Positions 17,166 through 26,033 of a DNA stretch of 64,000 nt are shown piece by piece. The notes beneath the pieces were generated by a model that did no database searches, was not told where the DNA came from, and saw only the letters and a list, made by a program, of their open reading frames with translations. Positions within the stretch are counted from its first letter, which is position 1; every line of letters begins with the position of its first letter. Origin of the DNA: CASICS01 sp045564455 (GTDB lineage: Bacteria > Pseudomonadota > Gammaproteobacteria > Magnimaribacterales > AG-339-G14). The stretch covers positions 124,001 through 188,000 of the forward strand of contig JBJLHG010000001.1 in NCBI GenBank assembly GCA_045564455.1, in the 5' to 3' direction. A program made the position numbers and the translations under genes.

Positions 17166-18059
17166 ATGTTTAAAGATGAATTATTAAAGGGGAAAAGAAT
17201 TTTAGTTACCGGAGGTGGAAGCGGTTTAGGTAAAGAGATGACTAGGCATTTCCTTAAGTATGGAGCAGAAGTTTATATCTGCGGAAGAAGAGAAAGCGTT
17301 CTTAGTGATACTGCCAAAGAATTGATGGATGAATATGGCGGTAAGGTTAATCATTTTGCGCTAGACATAAGAGACTCAAATAGTGTTGATGCAGCTATAG
17401 AAGATATATTTGTTGATGGGCCTTTAGATGGTCTGGTTAATAACGCTGCTGGAAATTTTATTAGTAGAACTAAAGATCTATCTCCAAATGGTTTTAACGC
17501 AATAGCTAGCATTGTTTTTCATGGAACCTTTTACATGACTAATGCTGTTGGAAGAAGATGGATAGAATTAGGTCATAAAGGAAGTATTCTTTCAATTTTA
17601 GCTACATGGGTTTGGACAGGCTCTCCATACGTAATTCCTTCTGCTATGTCGAAATCAGGCATACACGCAATGACCAAATCATTGGCAGTCGAATGGGGTC
17701 CTCACGGTATAAGATTAAATGCGATTGCTCCTGGCCCTTTTCCTACAGAAGGCGCTTGGGCTAGATTGAGTCCAGATACAGGAGATGGGAAAACATCGAT
17801 AAATGATGGAGGCTCAATGTCTTCAAATCCTTTAGGCAGAGTAGGCGAGATGGATGAATTAGGAAACTTAGCTACTTTTCTAATGGGGGACGGTTGTGAG
17901 TATCTAACCGGTCAAACAATTGCGATTGATGGCGCAGCATATTTATCAGCTGGAGGAACTTTCTCAAGCTTAAATAATTTAAGTGATGACGATTGGGAAA
18001 ATATCAGGTCTACTATTAAAAAAAGTAATGATAAAGATAAGAATTTAAGAAATACATAA
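17166..18059 (+). CDS. SDR oxidoreductase of the 2,4-dienoyl-CoA reductase type
   Basis: 297 aa from the ATG at 17166; a TTG at 17154 overlaps the previous stop and is less likely. The Rossmann motif is 'TGGGSGLG' (residues 15-22), with 'NNAAGN' after it. At the catalytic site the usual Tyr of YxxxK is replaced: Ser159 precedes Lys163 in 'PSAMSKSG'. Animal DECR enzymes have the same layout ('PSASAK'), also followed by 'SLA.EWG..G.R.N.I.PGP...GA..RL'. This supports NADPH-dependent 2,4-dienoyl-CoA reduction in unsaturated fatty acid oxidation. A related trans-enoyl reductase is the alternative. Confidence 0.85.
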   Translation: MFKDELLKGKRILVTGGGSGLGKEMTRHFLKYGAEVYICGRRESVLSDTAKELMDEYGGKVNHFALDIRDSNSVDAAIEDIFVDGPLDGLVNNAAGNFISRTKDLSPNGFNAIASIVFHGTFYMTNAVGRRWIELGHKGSILSILATWVWTGSPYVIPSAMSKSGIHAMTKSLAVEWGPHGIRLNAIAPGPFPTEGAWARLSPDTGDGKTSINDGGSMSSNPLGRVGEMDELGNLATFLMGDGCEYLTGQTIAIDGAAYLSAGGTFSSLNNLSDDDWENIRSTIKKSNDKDKNLRNT

Positions 18060-18074
18060 TCCTTGGGAGGAAAA

Positions 18075-19529
18075 ATGACTATAGAAGAAACAGTTCAAGA
18101 AATGGAGCGCGTCTTAAAGCTTCAAAAAAAATTATATGTTGATGAGGAAACACCAAGCTTGGAGTTGCGTCAAGATCGCTTAACTCGATGTGTAGCAATG
18201 CTAAAAAAATACAATGTAGAAATATTAGATGCTATCCAAGAAGATTTTGGAAATAGAGACTCTAAAGCAGGGTTCATGTCAGAAATTATGTCAACTATTG
18301 GATCAATTGAACATTCTAAAGATCATGTAAAGAAATGGATGAAGGATGAAAAAAGAAAGAGTAATGGATCTCAGCCATTTGCAATACGCTCAATAATGTC
18401 ATTGGCCGGAGCTAAGTCTTGGATAAAATATCAGCCCTTAGGAACCGTTGGCGTTGTAAGTCCTTGGAATTTCCCTATTAATTTAGTTTTAGCTCCTTTG
18501 GGGACTATTTTTGCGGCTGGTAATAGAGTAATGATTAAACCTTCAGAATATACTGAAGTCACATCTGAGTTAACAAAAGAAATGTTTAAAGAATATTTCG
18601 ATGAAGGAGAAGCAGCAGTCTTTACTGGAGGTCCAGAAATAGGCGCAGCATTTAGTGCATTACCTTTTGACCATCTCCTTTTCACAGGAAGTACTCAAAC
18701 TGGAAAACTCGTTATGAAATCTGCATCTGAAAATCTTGTTCCTGTTACTTTAGAGTTAGGTGGAAAATCTCCAGTAATCGTTGATGAAAAAGCTGATTTA
18801 AAGAAAACAGCTACTAGAGTTATGAGAGGTAAAACAATGAATGCCGGCCAGATTTGTTTGGCTCCAGATTACGTAATGGTTCCCAAAGGAAAGTCAGAAG
18901 AATTTGTTAAAGAATCTGAATCTGCCGTTACAGAAATGTTTGAAAATCTTAAATACAATGATGATTACACCTCTGTTATAAATGAAAAACATTATGATCG
19001 TTTAAATAGCTTGATAGAAGATGCTAAAGAAAAAGGGGCAGACATTAGGGTAATTAACCCAGCGGATGAAGATTTTTCGCAGCAAGAGGTCCATAAAATA
19101 CCTCCTACTTTAGTTTTAAATCCGACTGACGATATGAAAATCATGAAAGAAGAGATTTTTGGCCCACTTTTGCCTGTAAAAGAATATGAAGATTTCGATG
19201 AAACCATTAATTATGTAAATGCAAATGACAGACCTCTAGGTCTTTACTATTTTGGTGACAACAAAGAAAGAGAGTCAGACGTTTTAAATAATACTATTTC
19301 TGGCGGAGTTACATTAAATGATGTTATTTGGCACATTGGCCAAGAAGATATTCCTTTTGGCGGAGTTGGTCCTAGTGGGCAAGGAAATTATCATGGTTTT
19401 GATGGTTTTAAAAATTTCAGTCACGCTAAAGCAATCTATAAGCAATTCTCTATAGATCTTTTAGCTCCTATGATGCCTCCTTACAAAGGGAAAATGTTTA
19501 AATCAACAAAAGAATCTGTTTTGAAATAG
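18075..19529 (+). CDS. Aldehyde dehydrogenase (coniferyl-aldehyde dehydrogenase-like)
   Basis: 484 aa from the ATG at 18075, which has GGGAGGAAAA right before it (a TTG at 18063 is rejected). Oxidises an aldehyde to the acid with NAD(P)+. Catalytic Cys261 is in 'MNAGQICLAPDYV' and general base Glu227 in 'LELGG'; 'FTGSTQTG' binds the cofactor. The C-terminal 'PFGGVGPSGQGNYHGFDGF' is the mark of the coniferyl-aldehyde/fatty-aldehyde group (ALDH3-like). A long-chain aldehyde is at least as likely as coniferyl aldehyde here, given the SDR neighbour 15 nt upstream. Confidence 0.93.
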   Translation: MTIEETVQEMERVLKLQKKLYVDEETPSLELRQDRLTRCVAMLKKYNVEILDAIQEDFGNRDSKAGFMSEIMSTIGSIEHSKDHVKKWMKDEKRKSNGSQPFAIRSIMSLAGAKSWIKYQPLGTVGVVSPWNFPINLVLAPLGTIFAAGNRVMIKPSEYTEVTSELTKEMFKEYFDEGEAAVFTGGPEIGAAFSALPFDHLLFTGSTQTGKLVMKSASENLVPVTLELGGKSPVIVDEKADLKKTATRVMRGKTMNAGQICLAPDYVMVPKGKSEEFVKESESAVTEMFENLKYNDDYTSVINEKHYDRLNSLIEDAKEKGADIRVINPADEDFSQQEVHKIPPTLVLNPTDDMKIMKEEIFGPLLPVKEYEDFDETINYVNANDRPLGLYYFGDNKERESDVLNNTISGGVTLNDVIWHIGQEDIPFGGVGPSGQGNYHGFDGFKNFSHAKAIYKQFSIDLLAPMMPPYKGKMFKSTKESVLK

Positions 19530-19553
19530 TATTTCTCTAGAGATTTTTGTCTT

Positions 19554-20798
19554 ATGTTTAAAGAAAATATCTCTCTATTTATTGCATTAAAATATTTAAG
19601 AGCTAAAAGAAAAGGTTTTCTTTCTTTTGTATCTTCCATGGCATTCACATGCGTTGCTTTAGGAGTTGCTGTTTTGATAATTGTTACTTCGGTAATGAAT
19701 GGTTTCGAGCGCGAATTAAAAGATAGAATTCTTAATGTTATTCCTCATGCACAAATTATTGGGTTAAATTCAATTTCTAATTGGAAAGAAATAAAAAAGA
19801 AAGCTGAGGAGAACCCAAATGTGATTGGAGCTGCTCCATATATCGAAACTCAAGTTTTAGTTGGCTCATCTAATGAAGTCTATGGATCAAATTTGTTGGG
19901 AATAGACCCAGAATTAGAAAGACAAGTCTCTGTTGTCTCTGAATTTTTGATTCAAGGTAGTTTTGAGAGTTTAGAAGCAAATTCGAATAACATAGTTTTG
20001 GGCGAGATTTTAGCTAGAAAATTAAATTTAGATCTAGGAGATAAAGTATCCTTGATGTTACCGGATAAAAATCCCTCGTTTGCAGGATACTTTCCTAGGA
20101 TAAGTAATTTTAAAGTCAGTGGAATTTTTAGAGTTGGATCAGCTGATTTGGATGAATCAATAGCTTATATAAATATTGATGAAGCAGCTTCACTACTCTC
20201 TCTAAACGAGAACGTTCATGGTTTGAGATTAAAATTTGATGATTTATTTCAAGCTAATTATTTAGCCTGGGATGTCTTGATAAATGCAGAAACAGTTACA
20301 GAAGATATTCTTACTGTTCAAGATTGGACATATTCCTATGGGCCTTTATTCAAAGCAATATTACAAGAGAGAGTTCTTGTAGGGCTTCTCTTATCATTAA
20401 TAATTTTAGTTGCTGCTTTTAATATCATTGCAATGTTAGTAATGATGATTAACGAGAAAAAATCTCAAATAGCTATTTTTAAAACTATGGGAATGAGTCG
20501 GAAAGAAATAAGAAATATTTTTTTATACCTTGGAATAATGATTTCTTTTATCGGTACGATAATAGGAACTTTCTTTGGTCTATTAATTACATTATTTCTT
20601 TCAACTTCTTTTATGGAAAGCATCATGTCTTCCCTAATGAGAGGCAGTTACTTTATAAATTACTTTCCAATTGATATTAGATTTTCTATCATTTACATGA
20701 TCATCATAGGCACTTTGATAGTTACGATGTCAGTTTGTTTATATCCAGCAAAGCTTGCCTCAGCATTAATTCCCGCAGATGTATTGAGAAATGAATAA
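19554..20798 (+). CDS. lolF: LolC/LolE-type lipoprotein-release permease, probably LolF
   Basis: 414 aa. N-terminal 'ALKYLRAKRKGFLSFVSSMAFTCVALGVAVLI' is the LolC/E signature, followed by a ~220-residue periplasmic domain and three C-terminal membrane segments (about 270-300, 322-350, 378-400) ending 'PADVLRNE'. Only one such permease is seen with lolD, so it probably forms a homodimer as LolF does in the LolDF systems described in Francisella and Acinetobacter. A second permease elsewhere in the genome cannot be excluded. It overlaps lolD by 8 nt. Confidence 0.9.
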   Translation: MFKENISLFIALKYLRAKRKGFLSFVSSMAFTCVALGVAVLIIVTSVMNGFERELKDRILNVIPHAQIIGLNSISNWKEIKKKAEENPNVIGAAPYIETQVLVGSSNEVYGSNLLGIDPELERQVSVVSEFLIQGSFESLEANSNNIVLGEILARKLNLDLGDKVSLMLPDKNPSFAGYFPRISNFKVSGIFRVGSADLDESIAYINIDEAASLLSLNENVHGLRLKFDDLFQANYLAWDVLINAETVTEDILTVQDWTYSYGPLFKAILQERVLVGLLLSLIILVAAFNIIAMLVMMINEKKSQIAIFKTMGMSRKEIRNIFLYLGIMISFIGTIIGTFFGLLITLFLSTSFMESIMSSLMRGSYFINYFPIDIRFSIIYMIIIGTLIVTMSVCLYPAKLASALIPADVLRNE

Positions 20799-21462
20799 TC
20801 TTTTAAAAATTATTAATTTACAAAAAAACTTTAGTGAAGATAAAAATACAGTATGTGCTGTAAATAACGTTTCATTAGATGTAGACACGTCTGAAATTTT
20901 AGTAATTTTTGGGAGATCTGGTTCTGGAAAAACTACTTTATTGCATTTAATTGCTGGATTGGAAAATTCATCTTCAGGTGAAATATTTTTTAAAGGTAGC
21001 TTAATTAGCAATAAATCCTCAGATGAGCTGTCAAGATTAAGAAGAAATAACATAGGATTCGTGTATCAATTCCATCACTTAATTAATGAATTTACAGCTG
21101 TAGAAAATGCGTCCTTACCTTTAATATTAAATGGACTTACGAAGCATGAGGCCTGGGAAAAGGCTGAATCTTTATTGGATAAATTTGGATTAGGGCAAAG
21201 AAAAAATCACAGACCTAGTGAGTTATCAGGCGGAGAAAGGCAAAGGGTAGCAATATGTCGTGCTTTAATAAACAACCCTAGTATTGTTTTGCTAGATGAG
21301 CCCACAGGGGATTTAGATAGAGAAACTGGGAAACAAGTTATCAACCAACTAAAAGAATTTATAATTGATTCAGAGGCGTCTTTAATAATAGCAACTCATG
21401 ATAGAAACTTCGAAGAAATGGCTTCTAAAACATTAACAATGGATTCAGGATCTTTTCTTTAA
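20791..21462 (+). CDS. lolD: LolD, lipoprotein-releasing ABC ATPase
   Basis: 223 aa. Walker A 'GRSGSGKTT' (residues 41-49), Q-loop 'YQFHHLINEF', signature 'LSGGERQRVAICRAL', Walker B 'IVLLDEPTGDLD' and the H-loop 'ATHDRNF' are all present. It powers release of outer-membrane lipoproteins from the inner membrane to LolA (start of window). It starts inside the lolF 3' end. Confidence 0.95.
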   Translation: MNNLLKIINLQKNFSEDKNTVCAVNNVSLDVDTSEILVIFGRSGSGKTTLLHLIAGLENSSSGEIFFKGSLISNKSSDELSRLRRNNIGFVYQFHHLINEFTAVENASLPLILNGLTKHEAWEKAESLLDKFGLGQRKNHRPSELSGGERQRVAICRALINNPSIVLLDEPTGDLDRETGKQVINQLKEFIIDSEASLIIATHDRNFEEMASKTLTMDSGSFL

Positions 21463-21489
21463 ATAAATATTTAAAATTTAGGAAATTCT

Positions 21490-22092
21490 ATGGCTTATAT
21501 TCTTCTTTCTGGCGGCGTAATAATTTGGCCTATAATTTTATTTTCAATAATTTCATTAGCTATTGTTGTTGAGAAAATTTGGAACTTAGCTCGTGATATT
21601 GTGTTGCCCAGAAACCTCACCAGAAATATTATTTCTCAATTAGAAAAAAAATCTTTATCTTCTCAAATGAAAGAAAAGATGAGCAAAGACTCTGTTCAGG
21701 GAGTAATTTTTAGCTCTTTGCTAGATGAAGAGCATAAAACAAAGCAAATTCTGAGACTTCGTGCTGAGGAAATAGGAAGATTTGAAATAAACAGGCTTGA
21801 AAAGTATTTAACTCTTTTAGGAACTATAGCCTCTATTTCTCCAATTCTTGGATTACTAGGCACCGTAACAGGAATGATTTCTGTTTTTAGCAATCTAATG
21901 GAATCAGGAAACAATGCGATTGCGCCTCTAGCAGGAGGAATTGCTGAAGCATTAGTTACAACAGCCGCGGGATTGATTGTGGCTATTCCAAGCTTAATAT
22001 TTTATAGATCATTTCACAGGACTATTGAAAACTACGCTCTTGAGTTGGAAGAAGAATCAAACAAGTTAATTAACTACATTTCAAAAAATTGA
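21490..22092 (+). CDS. exbB: ExbB/TolQ-family proton-channel protein
   Basis: 200 aa with three membrane segments (about residues 12-30, 110-135, 152-178). The conserved 'LTLLGTIASISPILGLLGTVTGMISVF' covers TM2. Together with ExbD it converts proton-motive force into TonB work at outer-membrane receptors such as 9712-12870. Pseudomonas has a similar pair next to lolCDE and lpxK. It is 27 nt after lolD. Confidence 0.93.
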   Translation: MAYILLSGGVIIWPIILFSIISLAIVVEKIWNLARDIVLPRNLTRNIISQLEKKSLSSQMKEKMSKDSVQGVIFSSLLDEEHKTKQILRLRAEEIGRFEINRLEKYLTLLGTIASISPILGLLGTVTGMISVFSNLMESGNNAIAPLAGGIAEALVTTAAGLIVAIPSLIFYRSFHRTIENYALELEEESNKLINYISKN

Positions 22093-22502
22093 GATTTCAA
22101 AGAAAAAAAAACATCGATATATCTTTAGATGTAACACCTTTAGTAGATGTAATTTTCTTACTTCTAATTTTTTTTGTTTTGAGTACAAATTTTATTGATA
22201 TTAAAACTATGAATATCAATCTTCCGAGTGTTCAAGATCTTTCCATGAATAATTCATTAGAAGAAAAAGTAAGTATTGAGATTTTAAAGGGAGGAAGAGT
22301 TTTAATAAATAATAAGGAATTAAAAGAATTTTCTCTAAAATCTCTAAATAATGAATTGAATTTGATTTCTTCAGATATTAGTTCCGCGGTAATTTCAGCT
22401 GATTCTGATACAAAATATCAATATTTAGTTACTATTATGGAAGTTTTAAATAAAAATGATTTTAAAAGCATTCAAATGAATGGTGTATCAATAGCTGAAT
22501 AA
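22089..22502 (+). CDS. exbD: ExbD/TolR-family protein
   Basis: 137 aa. A single N-terminal membrane helix with the functional Asp in 'DVTPLVDVIFLLLIFFVLSTNF', then a periplasmic domain. It starts with TTG that overlaps the exbB stop (TTGA), so translation is coupled. It stops 1 nt before the msbA-lpxK ATG. ExbD is preferred over TolR because of the location and the lack of tolA/tolB nearby. Confidence 0.92.
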   Translation: MRFQRKKNIDISLDVTPLVDVIFLLLIFFVLSTNFIDIKTMNINLPSVQDLSMNNSLEEKVSIEILKGGRVLINNKELKEFSLKSLNNELNLISSDISSAVISADSDTKYQYLVTIMEVLNKNDFKSIQMNGVSIAE

Positions 22503-22503
22503 T

Positions 22504-25278
22504 ATGTCTGAAAATAAATCGTACTATCTTCGTTTGCTCTCATACGTATCCCCATACTTGGGTTTTTTTATTCTCAGCATCTTTGGATTTATTATTTTCG
22601 CTTTTTCTCAGGTAGCTATCGCAGAATGGTTTAAGCAAATAGTTGATTTTGTTGCTGATCCTAATCCTAAACAGACATTAATCCTTCCTATAGCTTTAGT
22701 TGTATTAGCTTTTATTAGAGGAATAGGGTTTTATCTCGGTAATTTTTTTATGGCTTACGTATCGACAAAACTTATTCACGATCTAAGATCTGATTTGTTT
22801 AAAACTCTAATAGCATTGCCTTCAAAATTCTATGATTCAAATAATAGCGGGCACCTGTTATCAAGAATTACCTTTAATGTTGGTTTGGTTAAAGATGCTG
22901 GAACTGAAGCTATTAAAATAATTTTAAGAGAGGGTCTAATAGTAATAGGCTTATTTGGATATTTACTATATTTGAATTGGAAACTATCAATAGTACTTCT
23001 TTTAACTGGTCCTTTTATCGCTGCAATAGTTTATTTTGCTGGCAAGAGACTCAGGAGAATAAGTACTAGGCTTCAAAATGCAATGGGTGATATTACTCAT
23101 GTGAGTTCAGAATCAATAAACGCAAACAAAGAAATAAAATTATTTGGACAACAAGAGACTGAATTTTCTAAATTTGTAAAAGCCAGTAATGATAATGTTA
23201 ATGCCAATCTAAAATTAGAGTCAACTAACTCTATAGCTTCGCCTCTAATTCAAATCATTTTATCCTTATCGCTTGCTACGATCACTTGGTTTGCTTTGGA
23301 TTCAGATGTAATCGAAGTTATGAGTTCAGGAACTTTTATTGCTTTTTTTGGCGCTGCAGCAATGCTTGCTAAACCGATACGTCAGCTATCGCAAACTAAT
23401 GCCATGATCCAAAGAGGTTTAGCTGCTTCTGAAGTAATTTTTGATCAAATAGATGAAAAACCAGAAGAAAATGGTGGTAAAGAAATTATAAAAAATTCTG
23501 AAGGAAAATTAGAGTTTAAAAATGTCTCTTTTACGTATGAAAATTCTGAAATTCAAACTTTATCTAATATTTCCTTTCAAGTTGATAAAGGAAAAACACT
23601 TGCTATTGTTGGTTCTTCAGGCGCAGGAAAATCCTCCTTAATAAATCTAATCCCTCGATTCTATGAAGTCACCGATGGAGAAATTCTTTTAGATGGATTG
23701 CCAATAAATGAACTTGAAATTTCTTCATTGAGATCAGAAATATCTGCAGTAGGGCAAACTACGGTTTTGTTTAATGACACTATTTTTAATAATATTAAAT
23801 ACGCAAATCCAAATGCCACTGAGCAAGAAATTATCGAAGCTTCAAAGAAAGCTTATGCAGACGATTTCATCACTAATCTCCCAGAGGGCTATGAAACTAA
23901 AGTGGGTGATGATGGTTCATTACTATCAGGAGGGCAAAGACAAAGAATAGCTGTTGCAAGAGCATTTTTAAAAAGCTGCTCTATATTGATATTAGATGAA
24001 GCAACCTCCGCATTAGATTCTGAATCTGAGAAACTAGTTCAAGAAGCAATTGACGAACTAAAAAAAGGAAAAACAACTATTGTTATCGCTCATCGTCTAG
24101 CAACCGTCGAAAATGCAGATGAGATAGTAGTAATTAAAAGTGGAGAAATTATAGAAAGAGGTATTCACGAAAAATTACTTGCTGAAGAGAGCGAATATTT
24201 TGATCTTTATAAAAATCAATTTTCCGATAAAACCACAAAAAAATCTGAAAATAAGCAAATCATTATTCCTCAAGCTAAAATTGAGGAAACTCCACCTAAA
24301 GGAATTATTCAAACAGCATGGTACGAGAATCATCTATGGATTAAATTGCTATCTCCGGTTTCTTTTGTTTTTAATATTATTGCCAGCTTAAGAAGAAAAA
24401 ATTTACAGAAAATTTCTTGGAAACCAAAACAGAAAATAATAGTTGTTGGTAATCTAACCGTAGGGGGAAATGGTAAAACTCCATTTGTAATTTGGCTGGC
24501 TAAACTTTTAAGAAAAAAAGGAATGAAGCCAGGAGTAATTTCTAGAGGTTACAAAAGTAATGCGGTTAAATTTCCTTTAGAAGTTAATCATCAGACAAGT
24601 GTTTCGGCTTCAGGCGATGAACCTAAATTAATTTTTAATAGTACTAACTGCCCTGTTGTAATATCTCCTGATAGAGTTGAAGCAGCTCAGTTTCTCTTAA
24701 AAAAACATAACTGTGACGTCATTATTAGCGATGATGGTATGCAACATTATAAATTAGGCAGAGATATGGAGATTGCTTTAGTAGATGGCTATAAAAAGTT
24801 TGGTAATGGGTTTACTTTGCCTGCAGGCCCATTAAGAGAGCCTGTAAAAAGATTAAAAGAGGTTGATTATATTATTAGCGCAAATAAATCTTGGATTGAA
24901 GAAAAAGAAACTTCAGATAAAGATAAGCTGATGACTTATGAACCAGTTGCATGGGTAGATTTAAAAACTGGAATTGAAAAACCAATATCAGAATGGCCCT
25001 TAGATAAATTGGTATATGCCGTAGCTGGCATAGCGAATCCGCAAAACTTTTTTTCAACTCTGAGAAGCTTAGGTTTTGAGGTTATTGAAAATATCTTTCC
25101 AGATCATCACGAATATAACAAAGCTGATTTTTCCAGATTAACTGATTTACCAGTATTAATGACAGAAAAAGACGCTATTAAATGTAAAAATATTTCCGGA
25201 AACTTTTGGTACTTAAAAATAGAAGCAAAATTACCAGATGATTTTGCTGAAGAAATTTATACAAAAATTATCTCTTGA
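22504..25278 (+). CDS. MsbA-LpxK fusion: lipid A flippase plus lipid A 4'-kinase
   Basis: 924 aa in one uninterrupted frame. Residues 1 to ~585 are MsbA: six membrane helices, Walker A 'GSSGAGKS' (370-377), signature 'LLSGGQRQRIAVARAF' and Walker B 'ILILDEATSALD'. It flips lipid A-core across the inner membrane. After a ~15-residue Lys/Pro-rich linker, residues ~600-924 are LpxK: 'TAWYENHLWIKLLSPVSFVF' resembles the LpxK N-terminus, with P-loop 'GNLTVGGNGKT' (649-659). LpxK adds the 4'-phosphate to lipid A disaccharide. In most gammaproteobacteria these are two adjacent genes. No ATG/GTG/TTG suited for a separate LpxK start is visible at the junction. Confidence 0.92.
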   Translation: MSENKSYYLRLLSYVSPYLGFFILSIFGFIIFAFSQVAIAEWFKQIVDFVADPNPKQTLILPIALVVLAFIRGIGFYLGNFFMAYVSTKLIHDLRSDLFKTLIALPSKFYDSNNSGHLLSRITFNVGLVKDAGTEAIKIILREGLIVIGLFGYLLYLNWKLSIVLLLTGPFIAAIVYFAGKRLRRISTRLQNAMGDITHVSSESINANKEIKLFGQQETEFSKFVKASNDNVNANLKLESTNSIASPLIQIILSLSLATITWFALDSDVIEVMSSGTFIAFFGAAAMLAKPIRQLSQTNAMIQRGLAASEVIFDQIDEKPEENGGKEIIKNSEGKLEFKNVSFTYENSEIQTLSNISFQVDKGKTLAIVGSSGAGKSSLINLIPRFYEVTDGEILLDGLPINELEISSLRSEISAVGQTTVLFNDTIFNNIKYANPNATEQEIIEASKKAYADDFITNLPEGYETKVGDDGSLLSGGQRQRIAVARAFLKSCSILILDEATSALDSESEKLVQEAIDELKKGKTTIVIAHRLATVENADEIVVIKSGEIIERGIHEKLLAEESEYFDLYKNQFSDKTTKKSENKQIIIPQAKIEETPPKGIIQTAWYENHLWIKLLSPVSFVFNIIASLRRKNLQKISWKPKQKIIVVGNLTVGGNGKTPFVIWLAKLLRKKGMKPGVISRGYKSNAVKFPLEVNHQTSVSASGDEPKLIFNSTNCPVVISPDRVEAAQFLLKKHNCDVIISDDGMQHYKLGRDMEIALVDGYKKFGNGFTLPAGPLREPVKRLKEVDYIISANKSWIEEKETSDKDKLMTYEPVAWVDLKTGIEKPISEWPLDKLVYAVAGIANPQNFFSTLRSLGFEVIENIFPDHHEYNKADFSRLTDLPVLMTEKDAIKCKNISGNFWYLKIEAKLPDDFAEEIYTKIIS

Positions 25279-26033
25279 AAAAAATAGTAATTATCCCTGC
25301 AAGACTGCAATCAGAAAGATTGCCAAACAAACCATTAAAATTAATAGGTAACCGCTCAATGATTCAATGGACCTATCAAGCAGCATTAAACTCTAATGCA
25401 GATGAGGTATATGTTGCTACTGACTCGAATAAAATCAAAGACTTAGTAGAAAGCTTTAAAGGAAAAGCTTTCTTAACATCATCTAATCATCAAACTGGGA
25501 CTGACAGAGTTTTTGAAGTAGCTAACGAATTAAATCTTTCAAACGAAGATATAGTAGTTAATGTTCAAGGAGACGAGCCATTCATTGATCCAATAGATAT
25601 TGATCAGATTTTTAATTCTTTTGTTGCTCAATTTAATGAAAAAAATGATTTAAATGAGGCGCTCAGTGATGCGATAAATCATGATATATGTACTCTTTAT
25701 TCTGTAGTTGAAACAGGAAAAAATATAGATGATCCAAATATAGTAAAAGTTAAAGTAGATGAATGCATTTCTTTAGATTTTTCAAGAAAAATAATTGGAG
25801 ATAGATCTGACTGGTTTGTTCATCAAGGTATATATGGATATAGATTTAAATGTCTTAAAGATTTTGTAAGTTGGGAGCAAACTGAAAATGAAAAAATTAA
25901 TAAATTAGAGCAGCTAAGAGCTTTAGATAATGGAATTTTAATTAAAGTTTTGCCATCAAAATCTTTATTCCATCTTGGCGTGGATACTGAAGAAGATTTA
26001 AGAGAAGCTAATGAAATTGCCAAGAAATTTTAA
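25275..26033 (+). CDS. kdsB: CMP-KDO synthetase (3-deoxy-manno-octulosonate cytidylyltransferase)
   Basis: 252 aa (E. coli 248). Activates KDO with CTP for inner-core LPS. N-terminal 'IPARLQSERLPNKPL' binds the nucleotide; 'NVQGDEPFIDP' carries the metal-binding Asp. It starts with TTG overlapping the LpxK stop (TTGA), the same coupling as exbB-exbD, and its product follows LpxK in the LPS pathway. The usual neighbours ptpA and the Trm112-like gene are absent. Confidence 0.95.
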   Translation: MKKIVIIPARLQSERLPNKPLKLIGNRSMIQWTYQAALNSNADEVYVATDSNKIKDLVESFKGKAFLTSSNHQTGTDRVFEVANELNLSNEDIVVNVQGDEPFIDPIDIDQIFNSFVAQFNEKNDLNEALSDAINHDICTLYSVVETGKNIDDPNIVKVKVDECISLDFSRKIIGDRSDWFVHQGIYGYRFKCLKDFVSWEQTENEKINKLEQLRALDNGILIKVLPSKSLFHLGVDTEEDLREANEIAKKF

